NCBI GenBank assembly: GCA_039619475.1
Contig: CM077116.1
Span: 456,939,576 to 457,003,575, forward strand
Source: Icerya purchasi
Lineage: Eukaryota > Arthropoda > Insecta > Hemiptera > Monophlebidae
Direction of reading: 5' to 3'
Length of the DNA: 64,000 bases
This document shows positions 11,746-24,799 of this stretch, in pieces. The notes beneath the pieces are model-generated. The model was not told the DNA's origin and ran no database searches. It saw nothing but the letters and a program-made list of their open reading frames with translations. A program made the position numbers and the translations under genes. The stretch's first letter is position 1. Each line of letters begins with the position of its first letter.

Positions 11746-13039
11746 TGTGTAACTGGATTCCTAGAAATGGTTTTGATGAAATTCACGGCACAGTTTTATG
11801 TATTCAGCCGATTCTATTCAAACCCGAATTTTTCTCTAGTCAGATAGTATTTCATCAAATATATGTATCGAAAGTACCCAGAATTGTAGAAGAAGTGATA
11901 AAGCTTAAAGATGTTTCTTTTATGCATTATTTAATTTATTGGTCATGTATTTCCTCTGTTATTACTTTCAGTTGGTGTTCTGCATTGCGTTTCATTTTTA
12001 GTTTCAATGTATTATTTGTATGTTTATTTTAATTTTACTGCACCTATTGAAATGGTTTTAAGCCTTTAGTGTATAAGCGCTTTCCGATACGTTTATTTAT
12101 TTGAAGCGTATAAATAATGTTCAGTAAATGTATTCGCGAGTATAATTTATGCAAAATTTGTGTACCTTCTATTTTGTAATCTAGACGAGAGAGCTGTTAT
12201 ACGTTATTAATTAACTATGGTGCAGTTAAAAATGGAACACCACTGCTTAACCAGCTACGCTACTGTTACTGTACCTAGTTATGTTTTCTGGGTTGTCATT
12301 TAAATAATGCAAATCATTAATAGCGATTCGAGTCTTTTGCCAGCAAATAAGTTAAACACATACTCCACTAGGAGTTAATTAATGTCGCTATCGATAACTT
12401 TCTCTATCAGATTACTTTCTTTCTAAAGTAAAATTCTCAGTCTGGTTTCTCAAAATCGCGATGATCTTTTCCGAAGACTCTCCTCTCTACTTTGAATCGT
12501 CTGCGAGCGGGTCGCACTATCGGTGCACATAATTATATTTTTAATAATTCTACCTTTTCTAAATGTTGTTGTCTTTTTCAGTACCGCTTTCTTCATATAA
12601 AAAGTAGTATACAGAATGTCCTGAAATCTATCAATCCTAGTTCTTCCAACCTTCCCCACAAAATATTGCATAAAATGTTTCGTTTTTTGTAATTCCAGTG
12701 TAATTTAAGAAATCCTAATATAAGATAGTTCCAAAACACAAAAAAAAATCCAAAATTTAAAAACTCCGGAACGGCTTGAAATTATGACACGAATCGCATT
12801 TAAAACATTTATTCGGAAAACGTTTAACCTGAACACCGCCGATCTCTCTAAAACCATTTCATTAAAAAAAAACAGTATTTAAATGATATGAAATTTTTGA
12901 AGAACCCATAAGATCATTTAAAATTCTCAAACTCGCCCAAAATGTGCATAATAAAAATCAAACGTCTTTTTATCAAGCGAAAAAGCTCAGATTTTTTTTT
13001 GCGGATAATTCTACTCTGTACTCGTACTCTCAGTGATCC
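11746..13039. other. No recognisable gene
   Basis: AT-rich sequence. A string at about 12243-12265 (- strand GTAGCGTAGCTGGTTAAGC) resembles a pol III A box, but no B box follows. Overlapping frames on both strands at 12450-12692 show no similarity to a family. Confidence 0.4.
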
Positions 13040-16000
13040 GGAAGTTAACTGAGACGGAACGCGTCCTCAAGTAGTGGATAATGCAATAGCCTGCGGATAT
13101 GTAGGTTAACTGTGTGAATAAGACGTGGTTGAACAAGCTGTCGTCGCAGATCAAACGGTTACTGGTTAAAAGAATCAAGCAGGTGATTCTAGTAATGGCA
13201 GTTTTATTGACGGTAGAAGGAATATTCTAGGTTCCTGCGACTGCCCATTAAACTTTAGCAAGTTGAGATCGCTTGTATATCACCCGCTGCCCCAGTAGCA
13301 AATCGCTGCGTTGCGGTCGGAGTTTTTATCCAGGGGCTAAAAGAAATAAACCATGACAGAAAATCCAGTAGAAGATAACGGAAAACTATCACCATATATG
13401 TTCCCGGTAGAAAAATAGTACATCAAGATAAAAGTAAAGCTGCTACACCTGTGCGATACGTCTTGAAAGGTATACCATTTAACAGAGGGTCTTCTACAAC
13501 ATTGATTCCAGTTTCCCTATATATTGACGGTATGAAACTCTGTAGGAAGAACACACAGAAAACCTGGAACACTTAATAAAGTCACAAGTAGGAAACATCA
13601 AATTTGTTATATTGTCACTCGCAACGTCAGAAAGTAAATGAGTCGATGGGGCCCTTTGAACTGGGTAGCAATAACGTAAAAGGAAACAAATCGTTTAATT
13701 TCTATGAAGAGAATAATCCAGTTATAACAAACACATAATTTCGGTTACCAAACCACCACCTGTACACATGGAAAGCGCTTGATAATAATAAAACAAATCT
13801 GATCAGAAATCAAGTTGATTATGTTTTAATTAGTCAACGTTTTATGAACGCCACTAAGAACGTGTCCACTTACCCAGGAGCAGACATCAATTCTTATCAT
13901 ATTTTACTTATTTCAAAACTTAGATTAAAATTTAAAAAAATAATAGACACATCATTACTGAAAATAAAGAGAAAACTATCAAAAAAGCTTAGATAAGAAA
14001 TCTAAAGAAAATAATCTAACTACGGCTAAAATTTTACTACAATTTTATAAAAACGAAATAATGTTTAAAAATTTCGAAAAATTCAATTTTATTTTTCATT
14101 TAATATACATTGGATGAGATTGTATATTTAAAACAAATAATAATAATTATTACTATAACGATCTTTTAAATTGATTAAATTCTATCATAAATTAAAGAAT
14201 TTGGTGATAACAAAATTAATTTTCTAGATTTAACCTTAACAATAAATGATGATAAATTAAAACGCAATATATAAATGTATATATATATATATATATATAC
14301 ATATAAAAGAAACTGCTACTGGTACCACAATTAATTACTATTCAAACTATCCAATTAGACATAAGGACTTCGAAACGCGTCGCATAAAAAGTGATTTTAT
14401 GTAATATTTATTGAGTACATAAGTGAAACAATGAGTAGTATACATCACAATAATAATAAAATAGAATTAAAGCTGCCGAAGTTCAACCGGGCTGTGCAAG
14501 CAAGTTGCCAAAAACACTTTACGGATGTTAAATTAAAAAATAAATAAATGTACAGATGACAGATGAAATACCGGAATTAATGAATGAACGAAGAAATTCT
14601 AAGAATAAGGACGCGAGTAAATTACATCCTAAGCAAACAAATTAAAAAGATAAATCAAAAACGCAAAAAATGCATGGATCGAAAACAAAAGTTTGGTGGA
14701 GAAAATGATTCTTTTAAAATGCGCAAAAAAATTAAAGTTGTAACAGGTGAAACCTTCAAGCACGGGCTTATAAGATTAATAGACGAATATGGAGTTCCTA
14801 TTATTGTTGAAAAAGCCAAAAAGGATATATAAAATCTGTACCTATGTATATTGTTCCGCGATGATCGAAGTAAGATCTCCCGTCAGCATCATTCTATAAA
14901 CGATGTCTCTTCAGTTTTAGAGACAGTTAATCTAATGCAACCAAGGAAAACAACAAGGTCATATACCGGAAGACTTAGTTGACTTACTGGAAGAAGGCCG
15001 TATAAAGAATCCAACAATCCTTTTCAACAACACATGTACCAAGATCCCTTTAGAGTGGCTGAAGTCTTCATTTGTTTTGATTCCTAAGAAAGTATCCAAA
15101 GGAATGCGGAGATTACAGAACAATCAGCTTGATGAGTTTTTTACTAAAGATATTTCTGCGAATTATTTATCACGGGATTGGAAGAAAATCCAAGCAAGAA
15201 ATACAATTTGGTCATCGTTCAGGGCATGGGACTAGAGAAACAATGGCAGCATTGCAAAAAATTTTACAGAAATCTAGAGAAATGAACGAAAATACCTTTA
15301 TCATTAACTATGAAAGAGCGTTTGGTATCGTTCGACATAAAACGAGTACATTGATAGAAATTCAGTATAACGTATGAATCGATAAAAGTAACAGTAATAA
15401 TGTATTTGCATCAGAAAACAAAACTCAAATTAAACCGAAAGGAACCTAAAACGATAAGGATAGAACTATCCCCGCTATTGTTTAACGTACATGCTAAATA
15501 CATAGTCAAACGAGGCATAATGGACCGATCGTATGGGATCAAAATCAATGAAACAATGATCGGTAATATCCTATATGTGAATGACGCGATGATCTTGGTA
15601 GATAATCATCAAGACTTTTAACGCTTGCTACAAAAATTCGGCAGGATTGAAAAGATTTACAGGCTGCACATAAATACAAAGAAAACTAAATGAGCGTTAG
15701 TTAGTAAACAAAAACGTTATGGTGTTATCGTTACTATAAATAATAAAAATATTGAAAATGTCAGTAAGTACAAATATCTTGGTTGTTTCATCTCTAACAT
15801 TCCGGATCTGGATAATAAAGTCAAAGTAGGGTGTCGTTACGTTCGAACATATTTTAATAACATGAAATTAAGCGATCGATTACTCAGCCTATGGCAAGAT
15901 GTTGTTATATATATTTGTATGTATACTATTTTGGAGTACAGCATTGAAGTAATGACCTTAAATAAGAAATAAAGGGATCGATACGAGGCTATGGAAATAT

Positions 16001-16345
16001 AGCTCTATCAGTAGATTGTTGAAGGTACCTTTGAGACGTCTAACGTGTCAAATAATGATGTTCGCATAACAGTCAATACAGAACGATTACTAAAGAAGTG
16101 GATAATAAGGAGGAAAACGTTGTACTTTGGCCATATCGCAAGAAATAAGAACTGTGAATTCCTCCAATTGATCTTATATAGGAACAGAAAGAAGGGAAGA
16201 GAAGGCCTAGAAGAAAAAGGACACAGATTGACTCCAAAAATATTAAATGCTGCTCTGACATATCTTCCTTGCAACAATTATTTACAGACGCGAGACAGCA
16301 TAAAATTTGATGACAAAATAATGATCGCCTACGCTCCCTGACGAG
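13040..16345 (+). mobile_element. RTE-type LINE, decayed, near full length
   Basis: The 5' part (13040-13330) is GC-richer, noncoding and leader-like. 13741-13930 encodes the end of an APE-type endonuclease with RNQVDYVLISQRF and YPGADINSYHILL (the SDH motif reads SYH). After an AT-rich insertion with a TA microsatellite, 14540-14832 encodes the linker (EIPELMNERRNSKNKD and SFKMRKKIKVVTG). 15129-15621 encodes reverse transcriptase pieces: FGHRSGHGTRETMAAL, LSPLLFNVHAKYIV and GIKINETMIGNILYVNDAMILVD, where the YADD box reads YVND. 16045-16341 encodes the C-terminal segment (TERLLKKWIIRRKTLYFGHIARN). There are many frameshifts and stops, and the catalytic YADD is lost. This is the family often annotated in insect genomes as craniofacial development protein 2-like. 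Confidence 0.85.
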
Positions 16346-16379
16346 CAAGAAGAAAAAATTGTGAATTTAACCGGTTGAA

Positions 16380-17826
16380 TATATTTTTGTCTTGCTGCGG
16401 ATTGCAATAAATATGCTGGCGTCTTCTGGCTTTACAGCGTTCCACAATCTTTCAATGAATTTCAAAGTGGTACATTATATTTTCATAACTGTTTCTCATG
16501 GGATCGAGTGTAGCTGTCTTGACAGCTATCATGAATTGTTCTAACGAAGTTAGCTGTGTCTCGCTCGAAGTCATTTGTCTTTTATCACTGATTGTAAAAT
16601 CTATATGCTGATCTAATTTATTATGAAATTTATCCCAGTTTGCTGCTCTAGACGTCAACGTTTTACATCTTCTTTTATTATTATTATTATTATTGTAGTA
16701 TTGATTATTAATAATACAAGTGTATGATCAGATGAAAAATCAATTAAATTTTTACTAAGCATAAAGTTTGCAGTTAGCTTATAATGTGGAAATCAGTGAG
16801 ATTAGGTTTCTCCCAGTGACTGTAAAGCTAGTAAGTTGGTTTGTGCCCCGAGATATAACAACTACTTCTTACCATAAATCGTTCGATGTAGCTCCCAGCC
16901 TTTAATATGAGCTGGGCTAAAATTTGTGCTATTAGCTGGAGATAATCGCCATACTTCACGCTTAGCGTTGAAGTCGCCCCCAAAGATTTTAAAAATCACA
17001 CGTCCTACAGGAATTTTATTATATTTTGATAGAAAGTAGAATGCAAGTATATCGACAATACTGCAGTTGCTCATACATATTCTTCGTATATGCAGTTTCC
17101 TGATGATGATGGAAGCAGGAAGCATTGTGTGACAATCACTCAGGTTCGTATGTGTCCCATCATAAGGACAAGAAGTGTAATAAATAGCACAAACTGATAT
17201 CTCTGGAACTGCGAAGTGCATTTCCAAGATTAGTGCAATATCGATTTTACTATCAGTCAAGACGATTTTAAGTTCATGAAGGTGCTCTTTAAGTCGATTA
17301 GCATTTCATGTAATTATGTATAAGAAATCAGTTATTTCTGTTGTTTCTTGCAGTTACGTTGACACTTTTGATTGTGTGACATGTCCAATGCTGGTAGCTT
17401 TTGACCGTCCAGATTGTGGGCACCATCGTTTTTTCTGCTGAACAGTATTGATATTATGTGAAACTTTTTCAGTTACAACGGATACATATGAGATATTAAT
17501 TTGTACTATTTTACCAAGTTCCTTTTGCAATACTTCCCATTATACTTGTACAACAGATAACTTAGAATTGCATTGCGCAATATGTGTAATAGTATACACC
17601 TTAATATTATTTCCTGCTAGTTGGATATTAGTAAAGAATAGAGAATACGTTTTTCCTTATCTTTTAATGATGATTTTGTAGTCATCTTCAATTTGGATAG
17701 TCATTGTAATATTCACTTTGTTTATCTCATGGCCTAGTTGACACAGTTCATCAACGAACTGTTCAATGCCTGTTACTGGATACAGTATTCCTCGGCAAAA
17801 TTTCAATCCATTAATGTGGTACTGGA
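16380..17826 (-). mobile_element. Jockey-type LINE fragment (ORF1 end and endonuclease)
   Basis: On the - strand, 17790-17480 encodes the end of a gag-like ORF1 (ELCQLGHEINKVNIT and FTNIQLAGNNIKVY). About 17290-16870 encodes an APE endonuclease N-terminal half: TDSKIDIALILEMHF, SIIIRKLHIRRI and FGGDFNAKREVWRLS (GGDFNAKH...WGSR in active elements). 16658-16452 encodes the post-endonuclease linker (SRAANWDKFHNKLDQHIDF). Reverse transcriptase is absent. Several stops are present. The right end stops where the I-like poly(A) begins at 17827, and the left end lies tail-to-tail with the RTE copy. Confidence 0.75.
16675..16694. repeat. (TTA)n microsatellite
   Basis: Six to seven TTA units inside the Jockey fragment. 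Confidence 0.9.
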
Positions 17827-20560
17827 TTTTTTTTTTTTTTTTTTTAATATTTTAGGATTTTGTACATTATACGTACGGAATCGTAAAAATCTGTTGGGTT
17901 CGTCAAAAAATACATAGGACCAAGAAAAGGGAAAAGGATGAGAAGCGAATGAAATATTTATGAGGTTAGATACGGAGGATAGAAAAGACTCAAGTGCTGG
18001 AATGACCGAGGGTGATGGCAAGGAGAGAACAAAAGATGCATAATACGGAGGTGGAAGACCAATTGACAGAAGAGAGCAGTAAAACGAAGAGCGTTCGGAA
18101 GCAATACAGGTAAACTTAAACAAAATGTGATTAGCGTCACCTATTAAGTTTTGAGAGGAACGGTGTAAGGAACAGAGAAGAGAGGGGACTAGAGAAAAGC
18201 GAAATAAGGAAGCAGGAAGCAAATTGTGTCCAAAGTGTAGGCGGCAGATTGCAGAGAAAGTTGCACGTCGCATGGAGGGAAAATTAGAAAACCAGGTATA
18301 AGAAGGTAGATTAGGCTGGATAAAGAGATAAAAGGAATCCGGATTTAAGAATGAGGAGGAATACAAGTTTAGCCATAGTTTGGAATAAGCTAAATTGGAG
18401 AGGAGATTAATATTATGAGATGGAAAAAAAGCTGATAAATTCATCTGTAAAAGAGGATGAACGAGCTATCGGCCAAGTCGTTACCTTTGCGTCCAAAGTA
18501 CCCAAGAATCCACAGTAGGTCAATTTGAACGGAGTAAGAAAGAAAAACGTTATGGATAAGAGAGCGTATGAAAAGGATTATGTAATTAACATGGGGAGAA
18601 AGAAAAGAAGAGGAGATGGCTTGAAGGACACTGTGGGAATCTGATATAATAAGGACTTCATGCGAAACTAGGGAAGAAGCAACAAAAAGGACGGCACGCA
18701 GGATAGCAGTAGACTCGGCATGGAAAACTAAACGGAAGAAAGGAAGTTTCAAGGTTTCAGAATAATTTAAGGAAGGACAAAAGAAGGCTGAGCCAACTCT
18801 ATTGGGTCCTTTGGAACCGTCAGTGAAGATGAGGAAAAGAGAACCAAAGGTACTTAAAAACTCTGATTTGACAACATGATCAAGGAAAGGTTTGGTAGGA
18901 CAAGTTAAGAATAAGAAATTAATAGGATGTAGGTGTGTGGAAAAATTGAAAGAAAAGTATGGCAACTTGTCGTACGAATAAATGTATGAAGAAAACTGAG
19001 AGAGACGGGTGTGAAATGAGAGATAGTATTGGAGTTTTGTTGATGGCAAATCGCCAGTTGCGGTGGATATAAGAATAAAAATTAACGAGGGAGGAAGAAG
19101 AAATAGGTAGACGTTTGATTAATAAGCGGTAACCCAGGTAGGACCTTCGAACAAAAAGCGGAGGGATGAGTGATTCGGCATGTAAAGCGGAGATAGGAGT
19201 AGATTTCCTAGCTCCCAGACAAAGACGAAGACAAACATTCTGGACGAAAGGATTTGTAGAACATTCGTAGAATGCATGGGTCTCCATCCCAATTAGTATG
19301 GGAAAGAGATTTTATCAGGTTGAGCCTTTTAAGAGAAAAGACAGGTAGAGATGGTTGATGTGATTATGAAAAATGCCTAAATAGCGGAAAGAGAAAGAAA
19401 GAGGGATTGCATCGTTATTTATGACGAAACTAATTAGAGAGGGATCAAAAGGAATCGAGGATTTAATAGGTGAAATTGAAAGATGGATAACTGATAGGGA
19501 ATTTTCTAATGATGTTAAAGAATTTTGGAGCTGGGAGCTAGCGACCGAAATATGACAATGGGAGAAGTAGATGAAGATATAATCGGCGTAAAAAGGGAAA
19601 GGTGAACTTAGAGGAATGGAAGCAGTATTAATGGATTAGATGCTGAACGGAGTTGGGCTAAGGTGGTAGCCTTGTGGCAATCCGCGGAATACTAACCTAG
19701 TGTAGGTGTCAGAAGGAGTAGAAAGAATCACAGTTCTACACTTAAAGAGATTACTAATGGGGGAAGAAAAGTGAGCCGGTACATTAAAAGAAAGCATTAT
19801 ATCAAACAAAGTAGGGAGGTAGACATTGTCGAAAGCCGCAGTGATGACAACTAAAGAAGCAACAAGAAATTTTTACGAATGAATGCCGAGTAGACGTCTA
19901 CCAAAAACGAACTGATACAATCTGGGGTGCCGCGACCAGAGCGAAAACCATACATGTTGTTAAGCAGTAAATCATTATGTTCGAGCTACCAAACAAGACG
20001 TCTATTAATTAAGCTTTCGAAAAGCTTTCTAACGCAAGAAGCAAGAGAAATTGGACGAAGAGCTAAAGAGTTAAGTTTTGGAATCGGGATGATGATAAAG
20101 GTATTCCAAGAGGAAAGTACTCAGAGAGGTTTTTGAGAATGGGAAAGGAAATTCCATCTTTTCCAGGAGAGGAATTCCCTGAATTACGTAAGGATGCTTC
20201 CAGTTCTGTAAAAGTAAGCGGAGAAACCAAAAAATGCAAGGAGGTGGAATCGGACATGAGACAGGATTCTTGAAAGCTTGGAACGTAACTGGGAGCATTA
20301 GAATTCAAAAAAGGAACTAATTTATCTAGAGGAAGATTCTGATTAGGAGGACGTGGGGAGAGAGAGGACTTGAAGAACTTGGCCGTACGCCACATATCAA
20401 AAGCAGGAGTAGAGCGTGAAAAGGAAGAACAGAAGCTTTTCTATGAATTTCTTTTCGCCATTTTCAAGGAGAAGGTAGCCTTAGCGTTGGCTCTTTTATT
20501 GGCGAAAAAGTTGTTGCGAGTGGGGGAGGAACGGAAAGTACATTTACTCGAAATAATGTA
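17827..20560 (-). mobile_element. I-like LINE copy with RT, RNase H and poly(A)
   Basis: This is the longest copy of the family, read on the - strand. About 20540-20063 encodes the start of reverse transcriptase, with SPLTFTELEASLRNSGNSS then PGKDGISFPILKN. 19960-19540 holds a degenerate RT core (FRSGRGTPD-like, and FYADYIFIYF for the YADD box). 19287-18919 is the RT thumb, with NVCLRLCLGARKSTPI. 19049-18441 is RNase H, with IFTDGSKGPNRVGSAFF, FHAESTAILRAVL, IISDSHSVLQAI and GNDLADSS, so all four acidic positions are still visible. 18444-17860 is the C-terminal region (RLHFGHNLLPASLFRFSL). The T-run at 17829-17845 is the 3' poly(A). Multiple frameshifts make it inactive. Confidence 0.85.
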
Positions 20561-21469
20561 TATTCAGTTACATACAATTAGCGGGTTTACGTTATTGTCG
20601 GAAAACGAAAGCTGTAAAAAAAGCGTGATGTAGGTAATTTATTATTTCCTGGTACTACTTTCGTTGCCATTTTTATAATAATAGTTCGATTACGGTGTAC
20701 ATACTGTTGCCTTGTGCCCCTGTTTGCAATTTCTTTATCGGAAATATACCATCAATACGGGAAAAAAGTAATGAATTTGGGTGCATTTTTCTTATCAGCT
20801 TACAGTTACACCTAATTTAAGGCGTTAGTGCAATTTCGTCTATTACTAAGTGAAGTTTCGAATTGTCTATTATGTGTTTAATAATGTTATAAACTGTCAA
20901 CTTACGGGTCTCTCGGTTCCTTATTTAGAAACAACCGGTGCTATAAACCGATGTTTTTTGACTTTTCTTACTTTTTTGCACGGGCGCCAGTGGAGTTTCG
21001 CTCCAGACCGTCTTTATTTTTGTTTCAGTCTAGCTTGAAATAAATTTGTTTTCTTTATTCTATTATTATTTATTCGGAACGGTCGCAAAAAAAAAAAAAA
21101 ATAGAACTCGCAACAATGAGAATCAAAACTGATTGTATATTTAAGACGAATTAAACCGGCTCTCTATATCCAACTGTAGCAAAGAAAAAAATGATTACAA
21201 TTAACAATCAAAACGGATACATCGGTTCGCTTCTTCTCAGCACCTGTGCCTTTATATTCGCATTTCCAGCGTGTACTATGTGCATACATCGCTAGTACGC
21301 AGCACATGTCATTCCCAAAGGGCGGTAAACTTGGTCTGCGGCGACATATTCTCACACGACACATACACACACTAACCTCCTGATAAGGCTTCGTCGGTTA
21401 GTGTGTAGCGTAAGCAGCGAACGAAATTACATTCATTACAACTAAAAACAATATCATTTATACGTATCA
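20561..21469. other. No recognisable gene
   Basis: Unassigned sequence between an I-like and an R1-like fragment, with an A-run at 21086-21100. I looked here for the missing upstream part of the Jockey element and did not find it. Confidence 0.4.
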
Positions 21470-22218
21470 GTGTTCAAACCGATTATAAATAAACAAAGAA
21501 AAATACTGCTCAACGTTGTCTCATTATATAGAACTGTGTCGACAGCTGCGGCTCCAGTGATCACCGGTCTCTACCATATAGATTTATACTTGTTCAAGGC
21601 GGCTTTAACATCTAAATTTAGGATGTACAAATCAGACAGAATTAATAAAGCTCTAATTACTGATCTTTTTGCTCAGTTCTACGAAACGAGCGTAACATAT
21701 GATGGTTTCGCAGATGTTAAAATTTTTAAAAAATATATTAACACATTGATCAACAACGTATCTCAGGATCGTTGGAATAATCAAACTACTGGTAGGCAAA
21801 CGTACCTGCTTTTTTCTTGATATAAAAGTAAGGCTTGGTTTAAAAAATTTAGACATTAACTACTTCACCAGTTAGGCTCTTTCCGGTTATGGTGATTTTT
21901 GTCTCTATAAGAAAAGACTTAACATTGTCAGCGATGGCAGTTGTGTATTTTGCGACATGAATGTAGCGGATTAGGTCTTCCATGCCTTGTTTCAGTGCAC
22001 CTACTTAATTCATGTTCGTAAAAAATATAATATTCACGGTAGGCAAATTAATGGTGAGTGTCTGGTATTAATAAGTCGAATTTTAAACCTGTAATGAAAT
22101 TCTTGAAATCAGCCATGTTGTTTAGAAATAAAAATGGTCCCTGATTATTGCTAAGAATGTTGCATATATCACGACTATGCCTTATCGGCATCGTGGTTGC
22201 AAAATAAAAAAAAAAAAA
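21470..22218 (+). mobile_element. R1-like LINE 3' fragment with poly(A)
   Basis: 21470-21820 encodes QRKILLNVVSLYRTVSTAA then APVITGLYHIDLY, the distinctive post-RT segment of R1-clade elements (AYRTVST...AGVPPI). After a frame break, 21837-22010 encodes INYFTSxALSGYGDF and CVFCDMNVADxVFHALFQC (x marks a stop or uncertain residue), the C-terminal CCHC zinc motif with its preceding LSGHG-like box. The copy ends in an A-rich tail at 22202-22218. It is 5'-truncated and inactive. Confidence 0.8.
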
Positions 22219-22839
22219 TCTCTAACCATATTTCTCTCTAATGGATAGTCGACAAATCTGCCCTTCTTTCAGTTAACCTTACTTGAAACAATAGCTTCTT
22301 TTCAAATTCTGCCAGTGTTAACCATGTCCGGTTAAACCTAATATTTCTCTTCTTCGATTTCTAATTAAAGTTATTTCTGCAAACTTTTTTCGAATTACAT
22401 TACTTCTTCCTTATTCTCTTTTAACTCTTTACCTTGTTTCCGCTTTCTAGTAACAAATTAATTTTTCCTTTTAAAATTGAAAAGCGGAAATGAGAAAAGA
22501 GTGAAAAGATTTTGAATTTCCTTATGTTGGTTTTTCTTCACCCCCTCTTTATTTTCTTATATTTATTTTTTCTATTTTTTCATTCATTGCTTCCTTATCA
22601 TAAAAAATATGAAACCAATTTAGGTCAGTTATGTAATACGTTTACTATGTTTTTTTTTTAACGTATCACTGCTAAAGTATGAAACGAGAGCGTCAATAAT
22701 TACATCTTTTTTTTCTCTCCAAAATGCACTCTAGTTGAGATGACTCGTTTAATTTTTTAAGATTAAGATTCATTTGTATTATTTCCAGCTGTACAAACAT
22801 AGGTAGTGCACTAAGCAATAGTTATAATCAACGTAAGTG

Positions 22840-23025
22840 CGTACACACGCAAGACTACATTCGGAACTGATACGATGGTATGCGTGGCGGTTTTTTCATT
22901 GTCTTCCATGTGAAATAACGGGTATTTAATTTTTCGTAATAAATTCTATCATCATCCCGGATCGAAACGGAGACTTCCATAACGGAAGCCAAGCGATCTA
23001 GCAACTAGGCTACTGCAACGGCTAC
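22840..23025 (-). mobile_element. tRNA-derived SINE candidate
   Basis: On the - strand, a pol III A box TAGCCTAGTTGC (23001-23012) is followed after about 32 bp by a B box GTTTCGATCCGG (22957-22968). The tRNA-like head is followed by an unrelated AT-rich body (TTATTACGAAAAATTAAAT). No proper anticodon loop forms, so it is not a tRNA gene. A SINE or a tRNA pseudogene are both possible. Confidence 0.5.
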
Positions 23026-23269
23026 TTACTTGCCTAATTGTTATAATTTATTAATTTTCTTAGCTCCTCTAATCTTACCACCCTTCTTTTAATACAAATA
23101 GCCTTTTGAATCAACCACTGTGTCCTACCATATTTATTTTCTTGCCCTTTTTAATCTCTTCCTCTTCTACCTCCTCTGCTTTACACGCCAGTTGCGTTCG
23201 ATTAATGAAACTTTCGTAATCACGGAGTCAATAAAATATTGTTATAAAGTTCACTAGCTCTTTATAAAA

Positions 23270-23770
23270 TGAACACTGCATTTATCCCAGAAACATGGAG
23301 TTTCGGTTAGACGTGAACTTAAATGTCAAAAAATTTCAGGCCAACTAGATGTGATTACGTTATGGTATTTCCACAGTCCTTGTTAGAAATGGCGTAACTC
23401 TTACGATGTTTCCCGCAATATCTCCTTTGTTCCTAATCGACCTAACATTGTTCGCATTTCTATCTATTTTATTACCCTTGCACACGTTATCTTGACATTT
23501 TTATCTCTAATATTTTCGTTATTTTCTCTCCATTTTTCAACTTCATCGCACAACAATTTATTGCCGGTGGCGATTGAAATACCTCTATTTGTTTCTTACA
23601 AATTGTTGCATATTCCACAATACTAACTATTCTTTCCGATTACTTATTGTACTCCTTAATGTTCTCTATGCTACCTACTTCATGAATTCATTTATTTCTA
23701 AGGCCTCCCTATTGTCTCCGATGAAACCTTTTCAAAACAAATCGGACTCTAGTTCACACTTTTACTGATT
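23270..23770 (+). pseudogene. Very decayed LINE endonuclease (I-like?)
   Basis: Scattered strings on the + strand fit an I-clade endonuclease: NTAFIPETW at about 23270, a stretch ending RPNIVRIS at about 23450, and FIAGGD at about 23560, similar to the AGGDWN box at 51830-51850. There are many frame changes and the signal is weak. Confidence 0.35.
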
Positions 23771-24774
23771 TATCACTCCCCAATACTGCATAATACTCAA
23801 ACCAACTGTTTACGAAACTTTTATTCATTCCATCATGTTCGCTTTTTTTTTTACTTTTTCCTTCTCGTCATCTTTTGTCATCTACATCAACTTTTTTCGA
23901 TGGAATGAAGAATATAATGCCGCATCATAATCGCGAATCTAACGAATGAGAATTTTCTCGCTCATAAGCAAAAATAGGATATATATTTAAAGTCTTAAAA
24001 AAGTTTTCTCGAAGGAGTCCTGTTTTCTCTTTCTGAAAAATCACCTCTCTCCCGCGTATCTAGAAAATAGCTAGAGAGAAACCCTCGTACGTGTTTCAAA
24101 TTTCAGAATTTCTGTACTTATAATTTATTGCCTTTTATCAGTTCTATCGTTCTCTTAACTTCGATTAATTATATTTTATGCACAGGCGTAAAATCGATTT
24201 TTTTCACGTTTAAATTTCACTTATAATATTAATGAATTAAAGTCTGTCATTTTAAAATTTTCTAACTTAACTGAAGGTTTTGATTTATCTTGGAATATTT
24301 TTTAATGGTTTTGTTTAACCTTTTCGGAGCGTATCAAGTACTTTTTCTCTTTGAAACTTTGAACTCGTTAAATATACCAAACTAAATAGAATAGCAATTC
24401 TTAGATTGTTGTTTTTTTTCTTTTAAATAGTTTACGGGTCGTCCCTCCCGCAAAGCATAAGCCCGTCTGGGAGTTCTCAACATAATTGTATTATGTTTTT
24501 ATAGTAATTACATCGGCTTAATCTTAATTATATCTAATGCAATACGATTTACACTAAGATTTATGAGCCTAAATTATAATACGTTATTTATACATTAATC
24601 TACTAGAATAGACACTCTCACAACAACCTCTTAAACTTCAATTTAAGCTAGTATATTATAAAAGTTCAACCTGCACAGACACACATGAGAAACCGGCAAA
24701 ATAGAATCACATAACCATAAGCAAAGAAAAAACGGTGCAACAAAGAAAATAATCAGAAACTTATCCTCATCACT
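23771..24774. other. No recognisable gene
   Basis: AT-rich unassigned sequence. Confidence 0.4.
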
Positions 24775-24795
24775 AATATTATTATTATTATTATT
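24775..24795. repeat. (ATT)n microsatellite
   Basis: Seven ATT units. On the - strand it sits downstream of a LINE RT fragment and could be its 3' tail. Confidence 0.9.
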
Positions 24796-24799
24796 TACA

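Noticed and set aside
12243..12265. Possible tRNA on the - strand (A-box-like string)
   Set aside because: No B box within 80 bp and no cloverleaf.
12450..12692. Overlapping frames on both strands
   Set aside because: No family similarity on either strand; a chance pair.
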